Shown here in pieces: positions 24,101 through 39,100 of a stretch of 64,000 nucleotides of DNA (positions within the stretch are counted from its first letter, which is position 1; every line of letters starts with the position of its first letter). Origin of the DNA: Platynereis dumerilii (Eukaryota > Annelida > Polychaeta > Phyllodocida > Nereididae). The notes beneath the pieces are model-generated. The model did not search any database, was not told where the DNA came from, and was given only the letters and a program-made list of their open reading frames with translations. Where the stretch lies: positions 3,808,117 through 3,872,116 of the forward strand of contig JAPTHN010000015.1 of assembly GCA_026936325.1 (NCBI GenBank). Direction: 5' to 3'. Made by a program: the position numbers and the translations under genes.

Positions 24101-27100
24101 TTCACAATGTTGGGACAATGTTGTCAAAATGTCGCATGCTAACGTCGTATCTTGATGTTTCTTTGCAATGTTGCAGCAATGTTATTTCTACCACACAATT
24201 CTGCATAATTTAGACCATGCAACATTGCGTTGTTGTGACTACGTTGCTGCAGTATAGCAATTCCCATTGGGATCACTTACAGTAACATTTCATCTTTTCA
24301 TAGCAATGCACATGTTTAATCATAAAGTATGATATTTGATAAATAGTCAGAATAAAATATCCATGCGTCATCAATTGTAATTTCGGTGATTTTCTCTTAT
24401 TTCTTCAGTGGACCTCTGTTACTTCCGGGAAAGATGCAACGGGGCAGGAATGTGTTCAATGAACAAAACTTCTAATCAATTCGAGTGCGAATGTCAAAGT
24501 CACAAACTGGGAGATACCTGCGAATTTGGTACTTTTTCTTCTATTATCTATTTAATAGCTTTGTTTATCTAAAATTTAGTAGCATAAACAGTTTTGGATA
24601 TTATGTTAAATATTGTGTTATTGAACCCAGTCATTTAATTTGAAAAAAGTTTAGTAGATTTAAGATTGGGTACTGGTCTTATACCTGTTAATTTAGCACT
24701 GATATCACCAGTATCAGTATACTTGTGAAAAATTCCGGTCTTATTTATTCGACACCAGAGGGTCTGTTGTCCTACATATGGTCTGGTGGTGCCACTGGTG
24801 GTAGAAAGAGTATGGCTTAATATTCAGCTATCTTCGCATTTCATCTGTTTTTGTCTCCTAAAATATTTATGATTGGCTTTGCTGAATCACAAAAAAGTCA
24901 GTTTTATCGTAAATTTTGCACAAATTAAAATTTATTCATTTTATAACAGACAACCCTTGCTTTGGTAACAACTTTTGCAAAAATGGAGCTACTTGTGTGC
25001 CTGATGCCAAAAATGGCACTTTCGAGTGCACGTGTGGCGATTCCTTCTGGGGTACCGACTGCGGCAACGGTAAGTGGATGTCATGATTTTTTAATTTTAT
25101 AGGTTATCTTAGAAATCTGCTGCTAAACTCTCATTTCCTGGTCTCAATTTGCTTGCGGCATGATTTGATATGTTTGTCAACATTACGAAATTATGTTTGA
25201 TTCAGCTTTCTTCATAGGCCTACATTATTGAAAGCCCCGTCTTGTCAGGTTTCAAGTTTCCTCTAATAATTTTTGACCATTTGATCTGATACATTAGAAT
25301 AACAGTGTCAATTTAACCAAAAAGGTAAAATGATTTAGACTTCTGATTTTATCATCCTCTTTTCAGTACGACATTGTCTCAGTGACCCATGTCACAATGG
25401 AGGAACATGCTCTGAGTATGAAGGAGGATATGAATGCGCTTGTTACAAGGACTACATTGGGATTAATTGTGAACACGGTAGGTGCAAAATCTTAATCTTT
25501 TTTTCAATATAGTCTTACGAAATCTATCTCACAAAGCGAATGTAGAGACAGTCCGGAAGTTGTTTTTCATGGAGAGCCTTCTACAACATGTACCTGATAC
25601 AACTCTGGAAAGTTACTGAGCCCCACTGATTGACAGAGACGGAGGGGAACAGCTAGTTGGCCACTGTCACAGTACTGTGATGAGTGATGAGAAGATTACT
25701 ACTTGTAGTTCACATGTGTCAGGTCTTCCGGTTGCGGTCAACGTGGTACGGTCCGAGATGGACCATCTTGTACTGCCATGTTTTTCTTTTTTCTATAGCT
25801 CAAATGTAGATTTTATTCCATATCTATGAAACTAACTAGAGGATTATTTATTGTTTTCAGATGACCCCTGCAGGCCCAACCCTTGCCAGATGTATGGCAC
25901 TTGTACCAGGGACTACAAGACAGCCCACTATGAGTGTGCATGCCAGGCTGAAATGATTGGACATCACTGTCAGTTTGGTGAGATTCTATCCTATTTTCTC
26001 CATGATATCAGGGGCATTCAAGTTCCCACCAAGTTTTTTTGGTAGTAGCTGAATGACATTTTCACAGAAGTATTTTGAGGTGGTTGAATATCGATTAATC
26101 GGATTTTAAAAGGATGGTCAAACCTGTTGGAAGTGTTTAAATTACTTTACTGTGACCATGAAAACATAGGTCAAGGCATCCAGTGAGGCTCAATTTTTTC
26201 GACCAAATACAACACCTTCTGCATTGTTTCAACAGGAGATGAGGATCATTTCCTTTCTGGATGATGTTTGAAATCTGGAGATTGCCTTTACATATCCAGT
26301 TCAATAATTCATCTCTCGCCCAGTAATTAAATTTGGAATGGTTGCGGTCACAAGTGCAGTGAACAAGAGTGTTGCAATATTAATGTGCTACAGATGCCCA
26401 TTTAGTGGCCATAAATGACAAGTTTGAATTTACAATGTAGAGAAAGAAATTGATTTATTGTTCTTGTTCTTGTCGATTTCACATTTACCATGGATCCATG
26501 GCCAACTGCAGTACAACTGAAAGAGAAATGAATGCAAACGAAATACTCTAGCAACAATATTGTTTCCTTCTGTTCTATCCTTCTGCTCTATCCTTCTGTT
26601 CTATCCTTCTGTTCTATCCTTATGTTCTTTCCTTCTCGTCTTTCCTTCTGTTCTTTCCTTCTGTTCCTTCCTTCTGTTCCTTTCTTCTGTTCTATCCTTC
26701 TGTTCTTTCCTTCTGTTCTATCCGTCTGTCCCTTCCTGCTGTTTTTTCCTTCTGTTATTTCCTTCTGTTTTCCTTCTGTTCTTTCCTTCTGTTTTTTCTT
26801 ACTATGCTCTCCTTCCGTTCTGCATTCCCTAGCCTTCATTCAATAGTAATATTCATTTCTACCATTATTTTCATTCTTAGCGGACCCTTGCCGCAGCTCA
26901 CCGTGCCAAAACAGTGCTACGTGTCAACCATTTTACATCAACATTACAACTACATCATCTCCAGTAACAATTACTACTCCTGGGACTTCTCAGGTCTCTA
27001 CGACAACTCAATCTGTGACAGAAACAACAGCTCAAGATGACAAATTAACAACAGGTGGCACCACTGAAGACTGGAGGTCCACCTTGAATTCAACTGGACA

Positions 27101-30100
27101 ACCAACTCATTACACATGCCAGTGTGCTGAGACTTACATGGGCGACCATTGTCAATTTGGTGGGTAATGCAATGAATATGTTTGACATAGAAACTCACAC
27201 ATAAAATGTGATTTCTGACTTTTGAAATACCTCGGGTCTCAGACTTGATGAGTTAATGACATATAACACACCTTGTCTCAATACCTTAATTGACGGCCTT
27301 CCTCTTACTAAGAAATATATACTTCATATCGCATTTTCTTTATTTTAGTCCTTGCAATGGTTTAGAAGACATTAAACTTTTCTTTTTAGTGGATCCCTGT
27401 CTGAGCCATTCCTGTATAAATGGAGACTGTGTGGCAAACATTAGTGCAGCTAAGGCTTTCTCTCAATGCGATTGTAAACCAGGTTTCTTTGGGGAATTTT
27501 GTGAATACGGTAAGATGAATGAAATGTTCTTTTGGATTTTAAGTAATAATTAGTAGGTCATCACAAGGGTCATGTTGAAATGCCTTTAATTGTGATTCCA
27601 GATGCCAATGACGGCTGCAGCCTCAAGAAATGCCAAAACGGTGCCACTTGTGTTTCGGATGGTCCTCAATACCAGTGTCTCTGTCCCACATTTACAAAGG
27701 GAGACGAATGCGAAGAATGTGAGTTGTAAATAGAATATATAATCGCAATGAAACACTTACGAAAATTAGATACAGTTCCTTTTCGCTTTGTCCAAATACC
27801 TTTTTAGGTCATCTGAATGAAGAATTTGAGAATTTTTGGCTTTTTGTCAGGACTGTTTGTGGCTGATGAATGCTTTAATTTTTCGGACATATTTTGTTCA
27901 TTTTTGTGGGGCATGTCGATTACACTAGGCACTAATGGCTATCTGGTACCAACCATAATAATGTTCAATAAATTTTTCTTGATTGTTGATTATGTTGGAA
28001 CTTTAAAAGATTTACAATTGATGAAAGATAAATAAGAATTTTTCCTAAAATGTTGTAAGTCACTATTCTGGTAACAAAAAGAAGACATGTACATGAAATC
28101 AAAACAGTAGTAATTTGTCATCTTTTCCAGTTCAATGCACCGCCAAAGTGCCTTTCCCGGATTTGTCTAAATTCCCTGAAGATGACCCAGACAGACGATT
28201 CCATATATTTCCTGATGTCAAAATCTCCTGTGATCATTCGCAAGTAATTGGATTCCAGATATTTGCCATTCGCACTGGAACATTGCGTCTCGGTAAAGCA
28301 ATTCATTATCTCATGATAATAATTATGGTGACTATTGTTCAGCAAAAATAAATTATGAAATAAACTCTTTGACAATGGTTCTAGGACACAAAAATCCTGA
28401 TAATCAAGATTTTTTTTCTGATAGACCACAATTTTATTGACCCCCTGCTCTTTGATTTAATGGTGCTGAGGCTGCATCTTGCCTAATTACTGTGATCCTG
28501 TCCTGTTATTGTGCCGTAATGCTGTAAAATATTCCAAGTCAGCTGAATTGGGTAGCAAAATTTTACCATGCATGATTAATCACAATCAAACCTTCTTTTA
28601 GGTTTGTTCCAATACGAAGGAGACGAAAAATATGCATTGAAACATATATTTGAGGAAGAAATCAAGCACATTGGTTTTCAAGACATCTTAATAAGTGAAG
28701 AAATAAAGTTACATGGATACAATTGGGTTTTTGGCATCTGGACTGACGGCCTCTCCGATAATATCATACCGTATATTGCTTCCACAGCAGAATCAGCTCT
28801 AATAGACTCTTCTGCCATATCAAGCAATGTTTTTGTGAAGGGCACTGTCATTGATACCAAATCTTTCAGTAAAGTATTGAAGCAACCATTGTTGCAGCTG
28901 TTGCTAGTGCAAGGTTAGTTTGACATTTCTCTTGTTTTTGTAACTGTAGGCCTACATTATTCCTATGAAAAGCTTCCATCTTGTAATTTGGTTGATTTAC
29001 TATTTTCCCTGTTTGACTCACCCCGATTCATTCTGATTCCTGCAATTATTCATGAGACCATGAGACAAACATAAAAGGATATGTTGCTAGATGGAAATTC
29101 TTACATCGTTTTTGAAACCGCTGAATACATAATTATGCAACTACAAAGTGAAGAACTAATGACTTCCAGAACAATAATATAAACTTAGATGTTTGTTTCA
29201 AATTTTTATGACACTTCCATCTTTTGTTTTCAGTTCTGTCTTGTGAAGTTGTATTTCCAGCTGGCTATCAAGAGGAGTCAAGTCCATTTGTCATAGACTT
29301 GACAGAAATATCTGAGGTTAGATGATCTATTTAAAATGCACTATAACGAGCAAGTGCACCTCTATGAGACAGTGAACATAAGTCAGCTACTTGTTGGGGG
29401 TTTATATTTATATGTTTATATAATTCAGTCTGGAAGAAATGAGTTCTGGATTTTATATGTTACGTACATATTTGTGTTGAAAAGACAATGATAACGCTAA
29501 CGATGTACTTTATTTAGCCCCTTCGGAAACTCTTGTAGTACATGCAGGCTCATCACAACGAATTATTTACAAGTATCTGAAGTGTTTACATTTCTTTTTC
29601 TCAGATAAAAGCTACTCTCTCTGGGAATGCTTGCAATGGAACTTTGAGTGAGTTCGGCTTAACTTGGATGTGGTTGGATACTAAGTCTGGTGACACACTT
29701 TACTCAGACATAAAAGATCCCCAGCCTTCCTTGTTGACATGGACCATTCCTGCGTTCGGTATCAAGGCATCACTATACCATATAAGGTACCTTCGATTTG
29801 TTGTTTCTCTATGTTTTCTTTAATGTTATTGTCTTTTAGGTGGCATATCTTTGTTAATATTTATCACTGTGGATGTAATGATAGATGGCTAAAATTTTTC
29901 TAATATCACTGACATTTTAAATTCCATTCCAATTTCTTGGAAATTTTTTTAAATATATATCCATGATGTAAAACAGTGCAGAAAATAAAAGAAAATGTTG
30001 ACCCTTCAAAAAAAAATTTAATATTTTAATTCATAGTTACTTTCCTAAGGCTATTTGGTTAACCTACAAAACTTGCTCCTCGGCAGGCTGACCTCAGAAC

Positions 30101-33100
30101 TCCTCCAGTCCTCTACCTCCATGTATGTGACGACTTACACTCCAGACCTCATTGCTATCATTGACGGGGGTACAGCAAGGTCAACCACTCTTGGCAAGCC
30201 TTTTTCCTTAGACGGCAGTACTTACTCCTCTGATCCTGCTGATCCAACTAAACCACTCAATTTTAGGTGGTCATGCAGGTAGGTTGATATTGTATAACTT
30301 AATGTTTTCGCTTTATAAATCATAATTTAACTCAATGATTTATGTTGTGTGAATTGTAAATATTTGGAAGATATGAAGAGAGGACACCATCCTCTGTTGT
30401 GGAGTAAAGCATCAGCAAGAAATCTTTCAGTTTATAAGAAACCATTTCTTTGAAAAAAGTCATCACTCTTTTCCCTGTAATTGTAGTTCATTCTCTTAGT
30501 TTTCCTTCTTTCTGCTCCAGAGTTGGATTAGTGACCAGTGTCGCCCGGTCCTCTGAAAGTTTTGGAATAGATGAATGCCCTGCTGCCTGGTCCTGGATAT
30601 ATTCATATAACTCAGGTCTTATTACAATTCCAACTGATGAAGTTGAAGCAAAGGAATACACATTTCGCCTTGTTGTTTGGAAGGACAGACGCTCAGCCTT
30701 TTATGATCAGATGATTAACGTCGTTGATGGATTCATTCCAAACATCAAAATTGGGTGAGTGAAGCTACAGCTACACTGTAAGACTTTGTGATTGTATTAC
30801 CCGGTTCTCCACCATACGACATAAGGGGCAAGTTTATAATCTTATTTTATGATACAATAAAAGAGATACTGTTTGTGATTTTAACTTATTCATCACTATT
30901 TGGATTGGTTGTATACCATTAAATACTAAAAATAATACAAAATTTAACGTCAGCTTGGATGCAGAACTTTGTGTCAGGAGGCTTGCTAAACCTGGCTCTA
31001 TCAGATTAGTCTGTTCATGGTCTATTATTAGCTCACTCAAAACTGAAAGCCTTGGTTTCTTTTGAGCTCACCAGATCTGATGTTGCACAATTACATTGCT
31101 CATGACCAATGTTGTTAAAATTTGAAAGTCCAGTCTTTCAATTGCTGGTATCACACCCTGACTAGTTTATTTTGAAAAATATTGTCTGTCGCAGTACAAT
31201 GTTGCATTGAGCATCTAATAAAATATCACACATACTATTCAAAACAAAGTTTTAAATCATTTATTTATGTTTGATAGTATCCATATGCTGCGATATGATA
31301 GAACTGATACACCTTGATTTTATTGCTTAATTTCAGATGCAAAATCAACTGCCAGAAGAGAGTTGTTCCAACCAACAAACTGTCTTTGTTCCTAACTTCT
31401 GCTGACCTAAAAAATGATGTCATGGAATCTTCTAAAAGCCTCGGGTTGGAATTCAAGTGGATCCTATATCAGAACATACATGGGGTGGATACTTTGTTGG
31501 ATATTTCTGCAATAACAGGATCAGGTACGCAAAAGTCACAATCTAAAATATTCTAAAATCCTTATTTCTTGCAAAGGACATCCTACTATTAAAAAACCTT
31601 GCATGCAACCTTTTCTTACCCAATATAGAAGTTCATAGGATGGTTTTCATGTTCAAAATTTATATTAGTATTTCGCCCCTTCCCTACCACCATTTCACGG
31701 ATATCTTGCTTGAAGACAATAAATTCCTTGACATTAATTTATTGAGGGTATATTACTTGTTTTGTGTTTCCAGAAACTACAACAGGAGAAGGAATGGTCA
31801 TCAGAGCTGACACCCTTCAACCAAGACAAAGCTACAGTTTACGGGTGTATATCAATTGTCCTACCTGTGCAGAGAGTTATGCTGATTACAGCTTCTTGAC
31901 CAATGCACCTCCAAAAGGCGGATCTTGTTCCTCTTCTCCTGTGCAAGGTAATCAAAAATGTATACGGTCTTTGAGATTTGCTTTGTGCTATAGGTTATAG
32001 TTACTTTGTCAGGAGGAGAAACCAGCTTTCCTATCTTCTCTGCTAGTCATGGTTGTTGCTAGTGTTGCCAAATGGACCGTTTTGGACTTGTACGGTCCAG
32101 TACCACGACCTCTTCAGTACTGGACCGCCCTCAGTTCCAAGAAAGCGGTCCAGAGGTTGTCTCTATGGGTGCTGTTACAACTGGTAAAACACACAAAAAA
32201 AAGAAGGAAGGTAAAAATATTCATGCGGTGTACAGTGTAATACTAATATTTTTCGGCCTTTTCTGCCGCCCTCCTGAACTGGACCAAATCACCCCTGAGC
32301 AAGGCAGTTTCGGACCAGAGGTCGCTGGTCAAGTATGCAACACTAGTTGTCTCTAAATGTTTTCTTTAATGATTATTATGACGCGTACAGAACTCTGTCA
32401 AATCAAAATCAAAATGTTTTTATTTTACAAATACTTTCAGGTGAAGCCATGAAAACATTCTTCACCCTTCAATGTCAGGACTGGATGGCAGCAGCTGCTC
32501 GTGATGAGCAGGTTCCCCTCAGTTACGAGTTCTCTACAATTTCAAGTGATGGCCGAACGGTCCTGTATTCTGGCAGTCAACCCTCCTCTCATCCCATGTT
32601 TCTATCACAAGGCGATCCATCTGATAACTACACTGTCAGATTCATGGCAACTGTCACAGACGTCTACGGATCATCCAGTGATTATTATTTTAATGCTTCG
32701 GTAAGTCAAACTTTAACATCTTGCTCATTGTCATGCATCAAATAAAGAGGAATAGCCGTTTCTGTGAAAAAAAAACCAGTCTGGTGTGTGACTTCCGCAT
32801 AACTAATAAATGTTACGGTGTGTGTCCCCCTCAGAATTTAAAAGTCATCTATTGTCCATGCATTTACTAACATCATAGATATTGGAAGAGGTCACTCTTG
32901 TTTCAGAAACTAGTTTGATATGCAACAAGTTCTTTCTGTTGTTTTAAAACTTATACTACGATTGACTAGAACCTGCCCGCACACATCATACAGGCATCAG
33001 AGGATCTATTAACGAACGGTTTATTGAGGCAATTTGCATTTTGCACTGTAAGCCAATCAGTCTATTTCACTGTAAAACATTTGAGTCGCTCCTTTAATTA

Positions 33101-36100
33101 AAAGGAGTCCTTTTATATGTAGGCCATTGTAGGGTCTTCTGTCGAAGTCAGTGTTGGGTTTCTTTGACGATACTGATTAGCAAATAATACACATAATATG
33201 AGAAGGCTTATACAATATACATATACCTTTTCCAAACTAGTTCTTCTTTCCAAACAGGTTACTCCTGCAGTCCTAGTTATTGCACTGGATGATTCTGGAG
33301 ATGGAGGTGGTATAACGATGAGTTCTCTTGACGATTTATTTAGCAGCAATAACACGGAAGTCGCAACAACTTTCATTACAGCATTTGCCGAGACTCTCAA
33401 CGAGCAGGTTAGTTGTGTGTTTTATCAGGGAGCCAAATGTATATTGTTTGAGAATTAGATATATATTTAAAGTTTTTATATTTCTTTTTAGGCAGATGAT
33501 GAAACTTCTACTATATCTATTGAGCAAAAGACAGAGGTGGGTTCCTATACATAAACACAATACCTAGATATTCTCGACAATTACTGTATATCGGTCAAAT
33601 AACGTTGCACATCAATATATATATATAATAACTTCTCTTGCAATTTCAGATCAGGAAAAGCATGGTGAAGTCACTAAGTAACATGGTGGCCACGATCAAA
33701 TCACCGGTTGCTGTGAAACAAGCATCTCAAGGACTCTCAGCTGCTCTTGCCAAATCTGAAGAAATTGACGATGAAACCATGGTATGAAACTTCTTGGTAT
33801 TATCATAGGCCTATTATAATTTTTATGTATGATTATTAAAGCTGTAGTGCCAGAATTTTACTATTTGCTATTCATAAATCAGTAATGCAATTAAGTGGTT
33901 GTAAGTTTTTCAATCAAAGAATTTTCAAACTTACAGGCACAAGCTTCGACAGCGGTCAGTGACATGGCAAGTTCCTCAGCTGATGTCATTTTGAGCAACC
34001 CCGCCAAAGGCGAAGAAGTCTGTTCAAGTAAGATTTAGGATTCAAACATTTACTACACACATGTTTATGTAGCTTGTTAACTTTACTTTGTGATCATTGA
34101 TTCTACAGATTTATCTTTGATGATTAAAATCCAAATATTCAGGATGAAAGATTGAAAAATGTGTTTATTTCAATTGTCAACCTGACTCAGGTGTAGCGCA
34201 AGTAACTGGATCCGTCATGAAAGCCATAACTGAAAAGACTTTGCGTTCAACAACTGTCAATATCAACACAGAAGGAATGACGCCTCAGGAAGCTGCATTT
34301 TACAACAAAAAGGCAAAAGAAGAAATTTCAGAGAAGGCGGCATTGGCAAGGAAGACGGTAATACATTTAATTTGAATGAACACAATGAAACAATATTAAT
34401 CATTAGTTTTCAGAATATCCCTTTAAAGACTAACAGAATTTCACATTTGACACTGTTGTGATGATTATGATGATGACGATGATTATGATGACAATGATGA
34501 TGATGACAATGATGATGATGACAATGATGATGATGATGATTATGATGATGATGGTAACAGTAAAGATGATGATGATGATCCAATTCCAGGCTGCTGAAAC
34601 TGATGCCAAAATGGCGGATGCCGTCGGAGCTGTTTCTGATGCTGTTTTGTCAACACTCACCCTTGGGGAGAAAGTTTCCATGGAAGGCAGCGGACTGACT
34701 TTAAAGAGAACACGGTCACACGACACATCTGGCACCATGGAAATGAAAAGTGGTGTCATTAGTATGCCGTCTTCTCTGACCAGTGACAAAGGCACCAAGT
34801 CAGTTTTGGGAATACAGGTATGTCATCAACATATATAATGTACTATAAGAAGAGGTCTTATAAAATGTTTAGGAGAATGACTTGAAAGCAATGTTAATGC
34901 AAAAGACAGATGGAACCAGTATATTGAGATAGTTCTTGGAAAATAGCAGGCAAACACTTGGTTTAAAGACATCCCCCCCCAATGCAATGTTTAGTTAGAG
35001 CTCAAAGTCTGAGCATCTGAGATAAAGTATGTGTATGTTGTTGTTGTTGTTTTTTTAGCATCACTCTGTGTATAGTCTGCAACATGCACCCTGTATAGAC
35101 TGCAGGAAACCATGATTGTACGAAAGTTTTATAAAGGAAAAGTGATGTGCACCTTTTATTGATCAGGCAAATCTGAAATAAAGCGTGCAGCTTGTGATTG
35201 TTTCAAATAAATTTGTAACAAACTTACATGTAGATATAAAGACTGCACGTAACCAGAATTGCACAACAGTTTTTGAACAAAATTTAATATCTACTTTTTA
35301 TTGTTCAGGCATCAGGTTCCGAAGATAACACCAAACAGTACGGCGAGAAGGAGAGCGCAGTGACATCAGGAATTATGTCTCTGGAGATAAGAGATGAAAA
35401 CGGCACAATAGTGGATGTTGAAGCAGATGTAGAAATGAGTTTTCCAAACGACCAGTTTGAAGAACCAGTCAGTGTCAATGCATCAGCAGCTAGGGATGTG
35501 ACAACTGGCTTGACTTACAATATGGTCAACACCTCTTCACCTCAGTCGTACATTCAGATGGAAATTGCAGTGAGTAAACTCATAAATATCGAAAATTGCT
35601 ATCTCTTTGATAATGTTGAAATTCATAAACATTCCAAAGAGTTTACAGATATTTTTGATCTTTTTCATATTCATTTTATTATTCAATTCCAGCCACCCGA
35701 GAATGACCCTGTAGTTGAAGTCTTTGTCAAATATGACAATAAGCCATCACCAACAGATTACGATTATCGTACATTCGTCGGAAATGGAAGCGTTACAATT
35801 TCTTCCCGTGGCATGTTGGCCGTGAACTTCTTTGCAGAACAGAAGGGTCGATACTACATTGGATATCGAGGGGTTGCATCAGGTCTGTATATCTTAATAA
35901 TATGAAAAGCATTTTCATGTAGAATATTGAAGGTTCAGTGCAGTAGAACAGGCATTCCATTAGATGATTTGAGTTTTGAATTATCTCAACTGTATTATGA
36001 GTATTTCTCCAAGATCCCTATAAACATGTCTGCCATGTAATTATTCAAAGGCTCTTTAAACAACCATATGGAGCCATCCTTGATGATGAATGCTTTTGCT

Positions 36101-39100
36101 TCGATTTCTAGAAGAGAACCGAAGAAGGAAAAGAGATGTTGGAAATACCACTGATGATGGTGACACGGAAACTTATTCAGTTGCTGTTGGTAACAACAAA
36201 TGCGAAGCCTGGGACGAGGAGGCTAAGGAGTGGGTGGTGGCAGGAGAGGTAAGAAACCAAATTCATTACCCATTCGTTGTATTTCTGTAATTTTTTCTCT
36301 TTTCTTCTGAGATTGATTCTCTCTGTGATAGCTAATCATCTGATTGTGTTTCTCCTGTTTTTATTTCCTGTAATTGTACAATATTACAAGTACTAATATT
36401 ATTCTGAATCAAACTTACAAGTGACTTGACTGATAACAATATTGACTTTAAGGTTTCAGGAAGCAGCACCTTAGACAATGTGAAATGCAAATTAAAACCA
36501 GGAAAGAAACAGAAGACATTTGGAGCTTCATGCATTGCTCCTCCTAACCTGATAGACTTCAGTTCAGTGTTCAGCAAATTTGCCGATCTTGCTCAGAATC
36601 CAGTGGTCTTCTCAGTCGTGATTTCTCTCATAGTAATTTGGGTTGGCCTTCTCATCTGGGCAAGAAGAGCTGACAACAATGATGAAATCAAAGTAAGGAC
36701 TCTTCATTTTATAATTGTTTTGATCTTCATCAAAGACATTCGAAGTAATTTTATTATTGCAGTAGCACTCATCTTGACGAAATTGAATGTGTTTGGGAAA
36801 TAATATCTGCTCACCATGGTTATTTACAATATTTAGTGTTGAACATTTTCTTTTTGCAGTGGGCCAATGATGAACTATTGGATAACAACAAGAAGCACAA
36901 GAACTTTTACTGCATTACAGTGGAAACAGCGTTAAAGTGGAGTGCTGGAACGAAGTCTGAAGTTCAATTTATCTTGTACGGGAAGTTGGGTAACTCGGGA
37001 AAGCGCAAGCTCCATTCTGCAAATGTCAAGGTAACTTTCGCTATTTCCGAGCAATATTTTGCTTCTACAGTGCAGATCTATGGCAATTCTCATACAAGAG
37101 GTGTTCAAGACTATTGTTCTTTTTCCAAGGATAAAATGTACACCGAATATTCTTCAGACAGACAGGGGAAGAGAGTTATAAGTGCAAATATTTCAAATTT
37201 GGCCAGTAGGCCTAGACTGGAGAATAAAAGTCACATTTAGAGTAAATTCATAATCATTTTTATTTCTTTTCAAACCTCCTATATTTATGACACATGTAAT
37301 GTATCTTGTAGATATCTTTGTTATAAATAAAATGATATTTATGTAATAATGAGATTTCACTGCCAATGTTTTCAGCTGCATTTCTTTGCCTTCATTACAT
37401 CCTTCTCCTGCTAATTGTTTTGCTTTGCACTCAGGATTTTCCAATGAATAGCACAAGGATGTTTATAATGAGGACCCCTGAACCCCTTGGACAACTTCAG
37501 AAGCTCACTGTTTGGCATGACAACTCTGGGAAAGGACGCATGAAGGAATGGTACCCTGACACATTCACTGTCCAAGGGATGCGCTCTGGTTTTGTGTTAG
37601 TATAGATCTTATAACTCAAGTAATTTATTTTCACTCTGTGCAAAATAAAGGCCTACAAAGAAGAAGAAACCAATTACTTACACTGTCAACACATCCCAAG
37701 TTCTAACAGGCCATTGACTGGTCAGTGATCTCAGCCATGACTTGAAGGTAACACTGTGATATGGTAACACTGTGATGTGGTAACACTGTGATATGGTAAC
37801 ACTGTGATACGGTAACACTGTGATATGGGAACACTGTGATATGGTAACACTGTGATATGTTTGTCCAAAAACACAGAAGTCTGAAATATGCTGACAACAA
37901 AGTACAATGCTGAGAATTTGGAGCAAAACACAGCGCTCTTTGCAAGGAAATAATATTTTGAGTATGATTTAGATTATGCCTGAAATATATATTAGGCCCT
38001 ACATTTATGTTGCCTTTGGGAAAATAATAAACTATCAACAGTCAACTATCGAATCACTCTTAACTTTCATCATCTTTTTTTTTTCAGTTGGGAATTTGTC
38101 TGCAGAAAATGGCTTGGTCTAAATTCTGACACAGGCTCACTTTCCGTTACAATGAAGCGTTCTCCAAAGGTTGAAACAGCTCAATTCAATTATGTGCTGT
38201 CCAGAACAGTAACCAGCAAATTCACCGATGCTCATATGTGGGCATCGGTATTCCTTCGACCTTTTGGAAGCGTATTCACGCGAGCGCAGCGTGTAACTTG
38301 TTGCATGACTGCTCTTTTCATGACCATGATTGTCAGTGCTATGTTCTACGGGACTGAACTGAATGTTGAATCTCCATTCACTGTGCAACTGGGTCCCATC
38401 CGTCTTACCGTTCAGGAGTTGTTTGTCAGTGCCTGCTCGGTGGCCATTGTGCTTCCTGTTAATCTTCTGATTGTCCAGATATTCCGCAACGTGAAACCTG
38501 CTCAGAAGCCAAAGGTTTGTCTCTGAAGATTCAGTCACAATCAAAATGTCCCACTGTGTCTTAAATGCTCTATTTTTCTAAATTGAGTCTCAACCACTTC
38601 TGAAACTACGTCCATGGTGGCTGTGACATTTTCATTGCTGATACTTATCCCTTGGATAGTTCAATTGTCTCCTAAATTTATATAAGCTTGTAAACAATAC
38701 CCTATTCTACATCGATCACAATTTCTTGGATTCCAGGCTAAAAAGGATAACAAAATCACAAATGATAATGAAGTTCTGGATGAAAGTGATGACGATGATG
38801 AATCTTACAAATACTATGACAGCACTGACGAAGAAACTGACTATTATGAAACACCAGCAACTGCCCGGGAAATTGTCATAGATACCGCCAGTTCTGGATA
38901 CAGCAGCAGGACTGGTATAGTGCATTGCATCTTGTGAAATTTCACTTAATTCTGCCAGAATTTCCTTAAAGGCACACACTCACCAAATCCCGACTTTCAA
39001 TAAAAACACCTTTCATTGCTAAAATTGAGTCTTATAAACACACAAAGCTAGTTAAAAAATTGTTTTGTAAAGTGTACACTTTGTAAAGGATCTGTGAAAT

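Noticed and set aside
26532-26846. Overlapping frames of about 90-100 codons in three phases
   Set aside because: They are translations of the ttctgttctttcc minisatellite, open in all phases because the repeat lacks stop codons.
34430-34800. Frame with long poly-Met or poly-Ile stretches fused to receptor coding sequence
   Set aside because: The homopolymeric part is the GAT repeat of the intron; only 34590-34817 is exon.
37745-37860. CRISPR-like regular repeats
   Set aside because: The units are directly adjacent without spacers, and the genome is animal.
37678-38038. Minus-strand frames with regular [11 protein letters not shown] units
   Set aside because: They come from the 14-15-bp tandem repeat in a PLAT intron.
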